A stretch of 64,000 bases of DNA from Halocafeteria seosinensis (lineage: Eukaryota; Sar; Bigyra; Bicosoecida). The position numbers and the translations under genes were made by a program. Under the pieces are notes generated by a model. The model saw nothing but the letters and a program-made list of their open reading frames with translations. It did not search any database and was not told the DNA's origin. The stretch covers positions 150,096-214,095 of the forward strand of contig LVLI01000156.1 in the NCBI GenBank assembly GCA_001687465.1, given 5' to 3'. Shown piece by piece: positions 11,801-23,380 of the stretch (its first letter is position 1; every line of letters begins with the position of its first letter).

Positions 11801-12731
11801 TCGAGATTTCGCCAAAGACAGTAAGGCCCTCACGTCCATGTCTTTCGCTACTTCAACGATACTACAGCCTGCACTCCGCCAGGTCAGTTATTTCACCTTT
11901 ACAGATTGTACGTTCCAATTAAGCATCGGATTTCGACTTACACTTTCCCTCCATTAAAAGACTTAAGCATTTTGCAGCCATAGTAGGCAAGGCTTCCATG
12001 GCGCCTCGAAGTGACCCGTCTTTCAACGCGTGAAGGACTCCACACACACGCAAAGAAATATCACTGTCCAGAAGAATACGTCGGACCTGAAAAACACTGA
12101 ATTCTCTATTATCTTGGTCTTCGCCCGTAGTGCTCGAATCACCTGCCGAACATGATTCCCCGGAGACTATTCTGTTTAATGCCTCCACAATGGTACAAAT
12201 ACCGTCGAAGGCTACATCAGGTTCGGGACTGTTCACTGCGATGATGGCATCGCGAATCTGCATTACACACAAAGATAGCAGTTGCACACCGGATGCCAGA
12301 GCGAAGAACCATTGGCTCCAACTTACAGGGGTAGACTTGGTCGTGGCTTTCTTCGCGCCGCGGTCCGTCGCTTGCGCGTCTGATTTGGAAAGTTTAACAG
12401 GTGTCGTTCGGTCTGCTTCCAGGCGCGGACTCTCATCGACTCTGTTATCGTCGGTAATGCCAGCCAACGGACTTGGCGTATCATCTTCGTCCGTTTTCGG
12501 GACGGTCGAATCGGTTCCTTCATTGAGTATTTGATTACTTTCCTCATTGTCTGCCTTGGACGACGTCGATGACGATGATGAGCATGCACTCGGCTGATGC
12601 GGTTGTACCAGATTAGGCTCTGTGGCACCCACAGTCGCCTTTGTGGAGCTCGTATTGGATTTCGACATCTGGGAGGAATTGCACTGAACAGATGCGGTTG
12701 TCTGGGGACTCGTAGTAGTTTCGCCGGGCAT
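5845..12731 (-). CDS. cytosolic carboxypeptidase (M14 family, AGTPBP1/AGBL/Nna1-like), about 2,229 aa
   Basis: Predicted metallocarboxypeptidase that trims glutamates from tubulin and other polyglutamylated proteins. Four exons fit in phase: 12731-11942, 11868-11740, 11682-11539 and 11471-5845. The catalytic region is complete. It has the CCP N-terminal beta domain (FFFRVTGM, YTFHIVNLEKGG, MRPLVF), FAYCYPYTYTDL, zinc ligands in HPGESNASWMM (near residue 1832) and DFHGHSRKKN (near 1925), NPDGV...GLDLNRNW, and the catalytic Glu in YTIEASF (near 2018). The long N-terminal half is helical (possibly ARM-like) followed by a Lys/Ser-rich and acidic linker. The C-terminus is basic (KGKKKS). At over 2,200 aa it is much longer than AGTPBP1 (about 1,200). 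Because exon 4 is one 5.6-kb open frame, pseudogene decay is excluded. The presence of this enzyme suggests cilia or modified microtubules. Confidence 0.9.
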
Positions 12732-13517
12732 TCTGTAGACCCTTGGAGTAGCTCAAGAGACAATGTAGCCTATCACCTGATACACTTGGTGTTCATGAGA
12801 TCAAGCATTGTATAGATACGGATAATCCGACCGCAAAAACGCCGCCGCAAGGATTCAAATGGCAGTGTTCCAGAGCTTTCCTCAACCACAGACGGCTTCA
12901 AAACCTGCCGCCCAAGTATCGTATACCATTCCAATAGCTGCGCATTCACAACTACCACATGATGTCATAAAGTGAACACGGTAGCCCTCAGTGGACGCAT
13001 GCCGGCCGTCATGCACGAGCAATGCTGGCAAACGGTCGTACCCAACTTCAAGTGAAAGAAATGTTTGTCGAGTTGGTGCGTGACAGCGATTCGTCTGTCA
13101 GCGAAGTCTCCTTGACGGAAGTTCTTGGCGAAGTTGTCGACGGTTTTGTAGCTTTCAATTTTGAATTGAAAGCAAGCACATACAATTAACTACCATACGT
13201 TGAGCTTTACATGGGCGAGAGTTAGACCCCCGATCGACGGACCATCTGTATACGCACAACCAAACCAAAAGGTACTATGGAACTACTTCTGCCTCCCTAT
13301 CAATAATTTTGGGCAGAGCCTATGTACATGAATGTAGCGACCCGGGGAAGAATTCACGATGATCACATAGAAAGCAAAGTGAAAAAAAGCAGTCGAATGT
13401 ATTCATAGCACACGCGAAGCCTATGAGATGCAAAATTCTCCAAGCGCTCACCCAATTGGAATTTATGGGTAGCTTGGTCCTGTGTGCCCTGTAAGCTTCT
13501 CTTCTAGACTACAAGTT
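12732..13517. other. intergenic region between carboxypeptidase start and Nse3-like stop
   Basis: A 786-base stretch without a supported gene. It presumably carries the carboxypeptidase promoter next to 12731. It contains a separately listed 55-codon plus-strand open frame at 13022-13189 and a 61-codon minus-strand open frame at 12958-12773, which I do not recognise. Confidence 0.35.
13022..13189 (+). CDS. small open frame, 55 aa, doubtful
   Basis: An ATG at 13022 opens 55 codons to TAA at 13187. The peptide is compact and acidic, with helix-like segments (QVKEMFVELVRD, SEVSLTEVLGEVVDG), and looks better than random. There is no homologue I recognise, no second exon I could join, and an in-frame stop lies upstream. 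It could be the last exon of an unresolved gene or chance. Confidence 0.2.
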   Translation: MLANGRTQLQVKEMFVELVRDSDSSVSEVSLTEVLGEVVDGFVAFNFELKASTYN

Positions 13518-15019
13518 CTACTGTTCTTCACTACATCTGAAGAATTCAATCCGCAAAGCGTTACGCATCTTTGCCGCATCCATATTCTTATTTTCTGCTA
13601 TTCGACTCGCGAAATCGTACAAGTGCGGGACGCCGATTTCAGTGCGGGCAAGAGCCCCAACGTAATACCAGAACACATTGTCAATTGTCCCGCGGTCTAG
13701 CAATGCTCTGTACAAAGAGAAAACGTAGGGTAAACTCCTCGCGTAAACAGTCATATACGAATGTCGGCACCCACTCTTCGTAGAAACGCCGAAAAACAAG
13801 AGGTTCCCACTCGCCAAAGACAGGATGAATTTTCTTGTTAAACCTACTATCGATCTCAATGAGCTTCTCTTTGATTGTTTCTGCGAAATCGACCATCTTT
13901 ACACCGTATTGTGACACGATTCCGTAAACCACTGTTCTTACCACTCGTTGCGCATTGCTGGTGTTGGAGCAGTATTATAGCCAAAACTGTCGAGGCCAAC
14001 GCCATTCTGGAAGACTCAGACGCAGGAAGTTCTTTTGCAATCTCCCTGGTGATCGTAAAAGGCATAAAATATCGGTTCAACATAAGACGAAACGCGAGCC
14101 AGTTCAGATTGTCTCAACATACCCTCTCTCTTCAGCACTCGGAGGTGGCGGAAAATTGTCATCTTCGCGATTCGCTATGACTACTTGGTAGCTCTCCAAG
14201 AAACGGTTCCTAAGCTCCGTCTCCCTAGCGGCAGCTGTAGATTGGAGCGAAATTGTTCACACAATTTGAATCGATTCAGCATTGGAGAACCGAAGCACAC
14301 GTACTCTCGCTTGTTAGTGTACCAACAAGTGGAACTATCTCCATACCAAACTTGTTTCTGAGGTACCAGTTGGTTCTTTGCAGCGTGGGACTGAACAAAA
14401 AACGCTCAAATTACCATGCGTGTCCCATGAAGAAACAGAAGACCAAACTACCTTACAGAATCAGTGTTGTTGTGGGTAGTATGTTTCTCAAATCCTCTCG
14501 TTTGATGACCCTGTTTCCACACATGCCCTGAAGCATAAATAGCCGTAGTACCTTGTAAAATATCCTGTCGTGCTCCTGCAATGTTGGGAAACAGAGGGGA
14601 TGATCACGACTACCCTACCAGTGGGGCGCTATCATCATTTGACGTACGGATTCGTCAAACCTTCTTATCGCAGTCTTAATTTTCGTCGGAATGTCCTCAG
14701 GCTTTCTAGGCAAGAACCGGAGAAAGGTATCTGATAACACATTCTCCGAATACGAGCTGAATCCCTCTTCAGCCTCTGTGTCATGCCCTCCATATCTTCT
14801 CCGTGCTCGTTTGTTGGTTCCATTGGTCGATGATGAAGCTGCTGCAGCTGCTGCTGCTCCAGTGTGGTTGCTGCCATTCCTTTTCCTTCCAACTGTAGCC
14901 GCCGAAGAAGAAGCAGGGACTACGCCCTGCTCTTCCTCCTGTCTGGCTGCTCTTGGGGTTCCATTGGCTCTCCCAGACCGTGTTGTCGCTTCGGAAGCGC
15001 CCCTAGCTCCAGAGCTCAT
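13518..15019 (-). CDS. MAGE-homology protein, Nse3-like subunit of the SMC5/6 complex, seven exons
   Basis: Seven short minus-strand exons join in consistent phase: 15019-14648, 14575-14457, 14390-14305, 14234-14123, 14045-13942, 13880-13775 and 13707-13518, giving 238 aa. Residues 1-90 are Ser/Ala/Arg-rich and disordered. The rest follows the MAGE winged-helix pattern: YKVLRLFMLQ followed by IKREDLRNIL, then FGMEIVPL, then ALASTVLAIILLQ with an interrupted E-TIKEKL helix, and a C-terminal WYYVGALARTEIGVPHLYDF. Nse3 bridges Nse1 and Nse4 and helps DNA binding and ubiquitin ligation in SMC5/6-mediated repair. The size fits single-copy protist Nse3 proteins. The family call rests on pattern rather than strong identity, so it is moderate. 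The exon structure itself is well supported by phase agreement at all six junctions. Confidence 0.6.
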
Positions 15020-15573
15020 GGGAATTGGCCAGCTTTACTGAGCTTTATTATGGCAAAATGCGCACGTGCCTACCTATATACATACATGCCTCACATTGAA
15101 TGGTACATCAGCATATGAGAAATCTATTTATTTCGAATGTATGTGACACAATGCATGGCACGGAGCTCACATTACATTTTGGGCTGGCAACAATCTGCGG
15201 AGGACATTCAAATTGATTTTCGGGTTAGACAGTTAAGTACGGTGGATTGAAGGCGACCGCGAGGAAGATAAACAGGAGGGTTTCCCAGTTCGTTTCCTGC
15301 GTGTTTATACAACATTTATAAGCATGGTTTGTTTAGGACTGCTGTATGATTTCGGTAACTATTTACATTGTCCGTGTTGCGTTGTACTGTAAAGAATTCT
15401 AACACTGGTAAGTCTACAGCATGCGCCACAAGTTACTTCCAGCGATAGCCATTCTGAGGCACGACACGTAATCTTAACAGTGCTAAACTGATATACTCGT
15501 CGATGGAACGAAGGTTTACATTGCAGTTTTATATGCGGCACTTCGAAAAGCCATTAACCCGACACACAACAGT
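15020..15573. other. intergenic region, no gene seen
   Basis: A 554-base gap between the Nse3-like start and the DGAT2 stop. It contains only short chance open frames. The Nse3-like promoter should lie near 15020-15150. Confidence 0.4.
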
Positions 15574-17148
15574 TCATGATATCTCTAACTCCTGAAAATG
15601 GCTATCCGGATGAGACGGTGCATACTCATTATGGAGGGACTTCAAAGCGTCAATATACTTTGCATGAAGTTCGTCAACTTCTTCCTGCGATTACGTATGC
15701 ATATCGTAATTGCAAGTTCCTGGATAAAACGTGTCAGCACCTACTTGCGAAGGGGACTCCTTCTTCTCCACCGGAATTGGTTCTCCATAAACGACAGTTA
15801 AATTACAGTCATGCGGCATAAGTGTCCCGAGCTTGCCCCTGCATAAGAATGACATCAGTGTTCCGGTTCGAACTTGTAAGGCGCTCAAACGAACGTACCA
15901 GAATGCCAGCAGTGGCATCTTTAGATATTTGAGAAACCAGTCTTTTAGCCACTCTGGGAAGAAGTATCGACTGTAACATTTATGTTCACCCAGAACAAGA
16001 GATGGAACCTGAATGGTGACACCAAAGAGGAATATCTGTTGCCCCGTGGAAAGTGAATTCGTCCACTACGTTCGCACTTACAAGGTTCGCTCCATGAGTA
16101 AGTGCTAGTTTGACGAAGCCTTTACGTTCCTTGAGTACCAATTGCTCCTTTGGTGAGTTTGGTGAAGTCATAAAGATTTCACGTGTGCCGCCCTGCATGG
16201 GAAATCGTTGCCGTGGAAATGACTGAGGAAGAAATGCTGAACGATACAATACGTACGGGGTATACCATGATACTGCGTCCAGACTGTAGGACACGATTAG
16301 CAGTCTTCTTTCCTGCATCTACCGCGCCCATCCACATCGAAAAATCTCGACATAACGGTACATAGAATATTGGCGTAGCAGCGAGACCTGGCTAGCGAGT
16401 CAATTGTATATCAGTGGTAAATCAAGAAAAGAAGCACGAAACATAAAACCTGAAAAAACTCACATCTCCACTCCATGCCTGGGAACAACTTTTCAAATAT
16501 TCCTCCGTAGGATGCTATTCTACTAAGAATCAGAATCCCATGGGGGTGGATCGAAAACACGTGAGGTTTCTCCGGGTCCAATTTCGCTTTTCGTATCTGC
16601 GCGTAAGCAGAGAATGATCATTCCAAAAGCATGATTCATCCTAGCGCCAACCTTACCACTCTTAGATTTGCGTATCTGTGTACCCAATGCCAGTATCCCC
16701 CTCGTCGAAGCCAGTGCCATGGCTTCCCCAATTTGAATTCCGTTTGGTCAAAGAACTTCCAATAGTACAGTATCAGGATCGTAAGACACGTGGGAATTCC
16801 ATATATCTGAGGCAATGCCGAATACAGTCCATAGAGCAAAATAGCGCAAATAGCTCCCCAAAAGAGGTAATGCACCAGGACGAACGTGATCACGTTGGCT
16901 ATCACTTTTTCCCCGGTGGATTCCAGCGGAGGCGCCCTGTATTCGGCGTACTCCGGATTGGTCTTGGAGACGTAAAACCATGGGGTATCGTCTGGTTTTA
17001 AGTCATGCTCCTTCTCGGCAGACATCGCGGTGTCTGACGTGGATTGTTGAGACGATGGCATTCCCTTTAGCCCTATGGTCCTGGTAGTATAATGGCACGA
17101 CTTTTTGTTGAATGAAATGTCTGAAAATAATGTGGGAGATGGTGCCAA
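15574..17148 (-). CDS. type-2 diacylglycerol acyltransferase (DGAT2)
   Basis: Predicted acyl-CoA:diacylglycerol acyltransferase making triacylglycerol at the ER and lipid-droplet surface. Six exons fit in phase: 17148-16657, 16596-16464, 16387-16257, 16192-16082, 16008-15745 and 15684-15574, about 413 aa. A hydrophobic hairpin (VIANVITFVLVHYLFW and the following segment) anchors it near residues 80-130. The catalytic HPHG occurs in VFSIHPHGI (about residue 181). Further DGAT2 blocks are FPGMEWRCL, GAVDAGKKTANRVL, VYPGGTREI, KERKGFVKLALTHGANLV, LGEHKCYSRYFFPEW, GKLGTLMPH and a YGEPIPV tail ending in EEVDELHAKYIDAL. The start at 17148 gives a 29-residue extension; MPSSQQST at 17061 is an equally possible start. 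Length and motif order match the family well. Confidence 0.93.
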
Positions 17149-18048
17149 ACCATCTAAATACAGTCACACAATGAACACGGCCAAGGAAATCAAGGACTCC
17201 ATCTCTTGCGTTGATTGCTTTAATGCTCTCTGCTACTGTATGGGTACGTGCCGTACGCACCCTCCGAGATACACGTAGAGTAAGATAGGCATGTATTTGA
17301 TGTACACAGGCCCCAAACACCAATTTGATCAGTATTGGAGAGAAGGCCAATTTGACATGTGCCGGCGCCCCATGAGGGAAATGAAGTTTTGTTTGAAATT
17401 GAAGATGGCCAGTCCCCAAGAGACCAAAGTACGTCGTGTGGTGTGGGCCAGAAGATAGAGGATTGATGAACGAACTGTATGTCTGTCGTTTGTCCAGAAA
17501 TTGGCGAAACATCTACTCAAAGAGGACCCGTCGCCCACGGAAGGCGTCATTTGGGAACCTCGACACACGAACAAGAGCAAGCAATGACACAAAGACACAG
17601 CATGCCGTGAATTACAGCGAAAGGAAAGTGAATGCATGCAGTGGGAAGGGGAGGAGAAAGCCCGAAGGATGAGTCATCAAGTCCACTCTCTTAGTCATAG
17701 AGGTGTGGAAACCTGTTTGATTGCAATGGTACATGTACAGGTTGTACAAAACTACTATGTTGAACTACCAAATGGTCATTCTACGTTCGCATGTATAGGA
17801 GGTCATGCGAGGTAATGAGGACGTAATGTGCGAGATGGGATACGTGCCATTATACTCATAAGAAACACTTCGAGTCAGCACTCCGACTCCGTTCTACAAC
17901 AACATTGTCGGTGATACAGTCAGAACTAAGTCAAGCTAATACCATATAGCAGATACCTCCCGTCAGCATTCACAGTGGTAAATAATCAATGAATACGTGC
18001 ATCGGCTACCACATCTATAGAGTACGTTATAGCCCCCAGGGGTGGCAA
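17149..18048. other. intergenic region, no gene seen
   Basis: About 900 bases between the DGAT2 start and the vigilin stop. Open frames on both strands (for example around 17329-17672) have no recognisable motif and overlap in several frames. The DGAT2 promoter lies next to 17149. Confidence 0.4.
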
Positions 18049-21000
18049 TCATAACCGAACAGGGACACCGGAACTAGAAACATAATAGCCTCCTGAGTTG
18101 TTCGAGCTTCCTCCCTCTTGGTGGGAAGACTTGGACTCCTCGTTTTCCCCTTTTGAAACATGAAGCAACGAGTTGAATACAGATATTGGGTCATCGTTTA
18201 GCCCTTGCTCGGAAGGAGTGTCCAGATGCGGAGGTTCAAAACCCGGAGGTGGTGGCGGGGACGTATTGATCGTAGTAGAAGCCGCCGTCGAGGAGGTTGC
18301 ACAGGAGGAGGTCCCACTGGCTGCATATCCCGGGTTGCCGCTTAAGAGATCGTTCAGAATGGCATCCGCGGCATTCGAAGTAGTCTCTACTTCTTCCTCT
18401 TTTGCTTCTTTCTTCCGGTTTTTCCCTTTCTTCTTAGCGAAATTTTTCGATGCTTCGCCTCCGAAGCCTACAGGAACACTCGGTGGAGGGTGCTTCTGGA
18501 TCTCGTGTTCTGCTGCATTCAGAACGCTAACATCGGTGTGGGCATTTTGGAGATTGCTGTTTCCTTCGGACTTTTCCGTTTGTTTCGACTCTCCACTCGC
18601 GCTCGTATCGCCGGTACTCTTCTCATAATCCTGGCCTCTGTTATGTTCTTCCTGTAGCATTGTTCGGATCATTGATGCAGCTGACTGAACAGAATCCTCA
18701 GAGCCGCGGATGAAGGCAGCACCGACATCTCGATCCACTGACACATTCGCGCCGGAGTCCCGTTGTATCTTCCTTATGGTTTCACCCCCTTTCCCGATGA
18801 TAGTAGACACCAGATGACGAGGGACGTCTACGGTCTCTTCTTTCTCATCGTTACCACTGTAGATGCCGTTCTCCTTTAGTTTTGCCATGACTGCATCATA
18901 AGCGTTGTCAACAGCCTCCTCAGATGGGCCTAAGATCCGCAAATCGCTCTGCTCTTTACCTATCCCCATTGCACAGTCAGTTTCAGCTTCGAGCTGTCTC
19001 ACTGTTTGCCCTTGAGGGCCAATAATTATCCTCGACGCGCCGTTTGGTAGGGACACTCGCTTTTCTACTTTTGCCACTTCTTCAATGCGAGACCTTACTC
19101 TACGTACTGCTGCTTGGGTATCTTCTTGGCGATTACTGGCTATCTTCAGCAGAGGTGGATCTGCGCTACGATCGGCATAGATCTTGGCACTGCATTCAGC
19201 GGCGATTGCGTCGATGCCACTCCCCTTGGAACCAATAACCCGATGGAGGGCCATGGCATCCACAGGGATTTCAGCATGCATCTCAGACCAGCGGGAGATT
19301 TCATTCTCCACAAGCTTCTGCGCATCGAAGACTGCTTGAGATGATGGTCCGGCTAAAACTATTTGAGAAACATCAAAGCTGACGAAGAGAATCGCACCGC
19401 TCCTTTCCTCAATCTTACTCAGTGGAAGAACCCCTGCCTCGGTCGCCGCTTGTGCCCCAGACTCTGCTTGAGCTATGCCCACTGGTTTTTTTTCCGAAGA
19501 GCCTGTAGATCTAGCTTTTTGTTCATGAAGCATCTCGTATAGAAGTCCAGTTGGGACTGAGACCGTTCGACATGAGTCTTCGAAGTAAAATTTTAGGATA
19601 CTCTCCAACGCAGATTCAGTCTTAGAAATACATTTTGCATCCCCTGAAATCATCAATGACCCCACGGAAGCCGGTTTTCCATCTTCTTCGGTGAAGAGAC
19701 AGGAGTTGGCTTCCACGTCCACTTGGTTCTCGCGTTTGATCTTCTCCAAATTGCGCGAGTCATTGTCAACTATTTGCTTTATTTGCCTTGAGAGCAAAGG
19801 CATTACAAAAACCGCTGTGCCCTTGGAGATTTTGTCCAGACACTTCCGCACAACTTCGGCACCTTCGCTTGGACCGCGGACCGATACTTCGACACTGGAG
19901 CCGACACGCTTATTCCGGGGAGGAATATTGATGTCACAGCCGGTTGCTTGCTTCATCGAACGAAGAACTGCTCCGTATTTTCCATAAATCATGTCTAAAC
20001 AGTTTACTGGCAACTTAACCTCAAAAAACTTCTTGAACGCTTGCCGAAGGTCCTTACGAACGGCAGTTTTGGCGGAAGCAATATTCTCCAAGTCTCCCCG
20101 AATTATTATAGAGTTCTTGCTCCGATTGACTGTAATTTTAACATCATGCGCCGTCTCCAGAGTTCGAAGATTGCTGCCACCTTTCCCAATAACACTCCCA
20201 AGTACAGATGTATCGTCCCCTAGGTGCATCTCTTCGGAGTGCTTGTCTTCGCCTGACAGTTCTTTCACCTTAGCGACGGCCTCCGACATCTGGTCAGCAC
20301 TGTCCCCGTGGATACGAACACAACCTTTCTTAGAATCGAAAGAAAACTGACACCCAGTATCTTCTGATAGTTGTTTAGCGGTAGCACCTCCTTTGCCAAT
20401 TAAGCTTGGTATGATGGATGGATCCACAGATACAACCGTATTTTTGCTCTCGAAGTCCTGAATAAATTGCTCTACTTCGTCCTTCGCCTGAGACAGCTCA
20501 TTGGACGGGCCCCGTAGTACTATCTCCTTTTCCTTTCTGTCAATATCAATATGTAGATTAGCATACTTTTGGTTCATACTAGTAACATGTTTCCCCCCTT
20601 TCCCTATAAATGAGGCAGCTAAATCTTCATTAGTGTAACCAACAGTTTCTTTTTGATTTTGCTCGACCACTGCCTGTAATTTAGCCTCTCCTTGGTTTAC
20701 TTGTTCACTAGTCCCCACTACTGTAATTCGGTAAAATTGGTTGTCATCAAAGCGTCCCTTCTTGCCACCACCACTTTTGTTTTCGATATTAATTTGTGCT
20801 CCTGTGCTACTGCGAATTTCATTTACGACAGCACCATTTCTTGAAAGCAACGCAGACACTGTGTATCCCGAAACAGTAAGCTCTTTCTCAGTAAACGAGG
20901 AAATAATTTCATCAACCTTTTCTGTAGCGGTAGAGACTTGACTCGATTCCCCATGTACTATCACGCCTACTTTGCCACCCACATCGCGCGGAGGGAACCG

Positions 21001-22820
21001 AATATCTACACTGGCTCCAGTATTGTCTTTAATAGAGCCCTGAGAGGCTTTGATGCTATGGGCAACGGTAGGAGAAACTATTCGTCTAGCAAACTTGTCT
21101 TTGTAGTCCTCATAGAGAGAGCTAACGTGATCAATGGTTTCTTCTACTCGTCCACGTGTACCACGGATATCTAACGTCCTCGTGTACTCTTCTGGAGAAT
21201 ATACCGCACTCTTCCTCGCGCGGATATATATTTTGAAGTCACGCATTATCTCCTTGATCAATGCGCCTGAATTATCCAGTAGGTGCCCGACAAACACGTC
21301 ATCAACCTCCATGGTTTTCTCGATCTCCGTATTCTCGTCTATGAGCTGCTGAAGAAGTTCTCTTGCCTTGGTGACCTCCTCTTCAGAAACACCATAAATA
21401 TGCACGCTAGCCTTCACGGCCTCTCGATCCCTCTCCACATCCAAGTTGACTCTACACTGATCCTGAACACTGCGAAAGCCTTGTCCATTCTTACCAATTA
21501 CTGAGGGAAGCATTCGTAGATCCATAGTTACAGACTGTTTCAACGCTTCCATTTTCTCCATTTCTTCTTTTACTCTGCCTAGATACGACGGTGGCCCAGA
21601 TATGACAACCTTGCAATTCTCCCGATCCAAATTGGCGAAGACGCCATGATTAAATTCAATCTCTTGTAGCAATGATGCTTTATCAGCAGACAAAAGCCCA
21701 AACAACCCATGGGATACAGGTACGGTCATTTCTTCACTATTGCCAAGCTCTTCGATCATCTCCTTTGCCTTGTCCAATCCCCCTGAAATCGCGCTTACGG
21801 AGATTGTGGCAGTCTCTTCATCCTTCCTAGAAGAATCGATATTAATACAGACCCCTGTGGTGGATTCAATACGTTGTATTGTAGAGCCTCCTTTCCCAAT
21901 AATTTTACCTAAACTGCCTCTCTTAACAACGAGCGATTCGGTAACAACGTCCTCCGGAGCAACGTTCAATTCAGGATTGAGCTCTTTCAACCGGTCCACA
22001 GTCCGCGAGTGCCGGACGGCCTCCTTCAACTCACCAATCGCTCGGTAATTTTCACTCAGTGCTTCCTGAATATGACCCCGCTCCATCTTGAGCTGCTCAA
22101 TCTCGGTCGCCAAAGCGGTAAATTCGTCCAGTTTTTTCCGTTCGTTCTTCAGTTTCTCAATCTCTTTCAGGATCTGATGCATTCCAAGAAGCAGGACTCC
22201 ATTAGGTTAAACTACAGACAGGAATGCTGTCTCAGTGAGTACACTTACCTCACGTTCATCTTTGTTTGTGAGCGTGGTAGTCTGATGCTGCTGTTCGAGC
22301 TCTGCAATCTTCCTATCTATCACATCTTCGTTAAGCATCTGTCGAGTGGGATACTTGGCTTTCTTGGCCTCAATCTTCTCGTTTATTCTCTCCCTTGATT
22401 GCTGCATATTAAACCAGGAAGAAGACCATGGATGAATATTAATGACCAGAATCTCTATTAAATGGCTGTGACACCAAGGGCTCTAAGTATGTCCTCCTAG
22501 GGAATCCAACGTGCTAAGCTTACCTGCAGTGCGTCTCGCTCCTCTTCTTTGGACTGCAAGCGCTGTTTTACGAGGGAGGTGAGTGAATTCTTCTGAGGCT
22601 CTGCTTGTCTTTGCGGCTGATTCTGCTGCATCATCGGGTTCTGCATGAAGAGACTGACGCTTTCCAGAGGGATACTCGGCTGCATGACATTCCCCGCTCC
22701 ATTCTCATCCTCCGTGTGAGGGGACCGACGCTCCCGGCCGTTCATTCCTTCCAACACAGCGGCTGTAGAAGCCTCTTGAGACTGGTAGTTGCCCCTGATT
22801 CCTTCTTGGGAGGAAGCCAT
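18049..22820 (-). CDS. vigilin / Scp160-like multi-KH RNA-binding protein
   Basis: Predicted high-density KH-domain protein that binds mRNA and polysomes. Exons 22820-22524, 22401-22249 and 22173-18049 give about 1,524 aa. After a Gln-rich and coiled-coil N-terminus (residues 1-230), about 14-15 KH units follow. The clear ones have GxxG loops: IIGKGGSTIQ, VIGKNGQGF, FIGKGGKHV, LIGKGGATA, VIGKGGSNL, IYGKYGAVL, VIGSKGSGI, IIGPQGQTV and IIGKGGETI. Several intervening units have degenerate GxxG loops (for example LLDNSGAL, SIKASQGSI, LLSRNGAV), as in animal vigilins. The C-terminus is Lys-rich (KKKGKNRKKE) then Pro/Ser/Gly-rich. Vigilin normally has 14-15 KH domains, so the architecture is canonical. 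The first two junctions are both phase 0. Confidence 0.92.
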
Positions 22821-23380
22821 GATGCCCAGGTCTTTTGTTGTTTGTTTCTGCCGGGACCTCAGAGAGGTACCACAGATGTACTATAATGCAAAATATATGA
22901 GCGAATATTTGGTGAATTACAATACAATAAGTCATAGAACACACGTAACTGGGGGCTGTGGAAAATGGTCGAACCCGTCCCGTCCGGTCCTGGACGGAGG
23001 TTAGTGATGAAACACGTCAGGGCAACGGACGTATTTCTAGGGAGTGAAACATTAAGTAGACCTGTTGTTATTGGGGCAATAGAACACTAAGTATTACAGA
23101 GCAGTTGAATAGCTACTCTACTGCTTCCGCGACTATTATCTGTTCGCTGCTTGCGGCAAAATGCAAGGGCTTCTTCCCAGAAGAAATCATCACGCACCTT
23201 CGGTGAAATTGTTGGCTTGCAAGCAGGAGGCTGCCTTCATACTCTTGTCCTGTTTGGATAACTTCTTTGCTGCTAGCGTTTCTACCACTTACCTCAGCAC
23301 CGGTTGCAATTTCCAGCAAGTGCTGCAAGTAGGAGAAGCATCGACGAGCAAGAAATCACCCCATTACCCGAGGGCAGAAC
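22821..23380. other. intergenic region, no gene seen
   Basis: A 560-base gap between the vigilin start and the LARP stop. A 71-codon minus-strand open frame (23328-23113) has no recognisable motif and starts only 52 bases beyond the stop of the upstream gene, so I do not call it. Confidence 0.4.
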
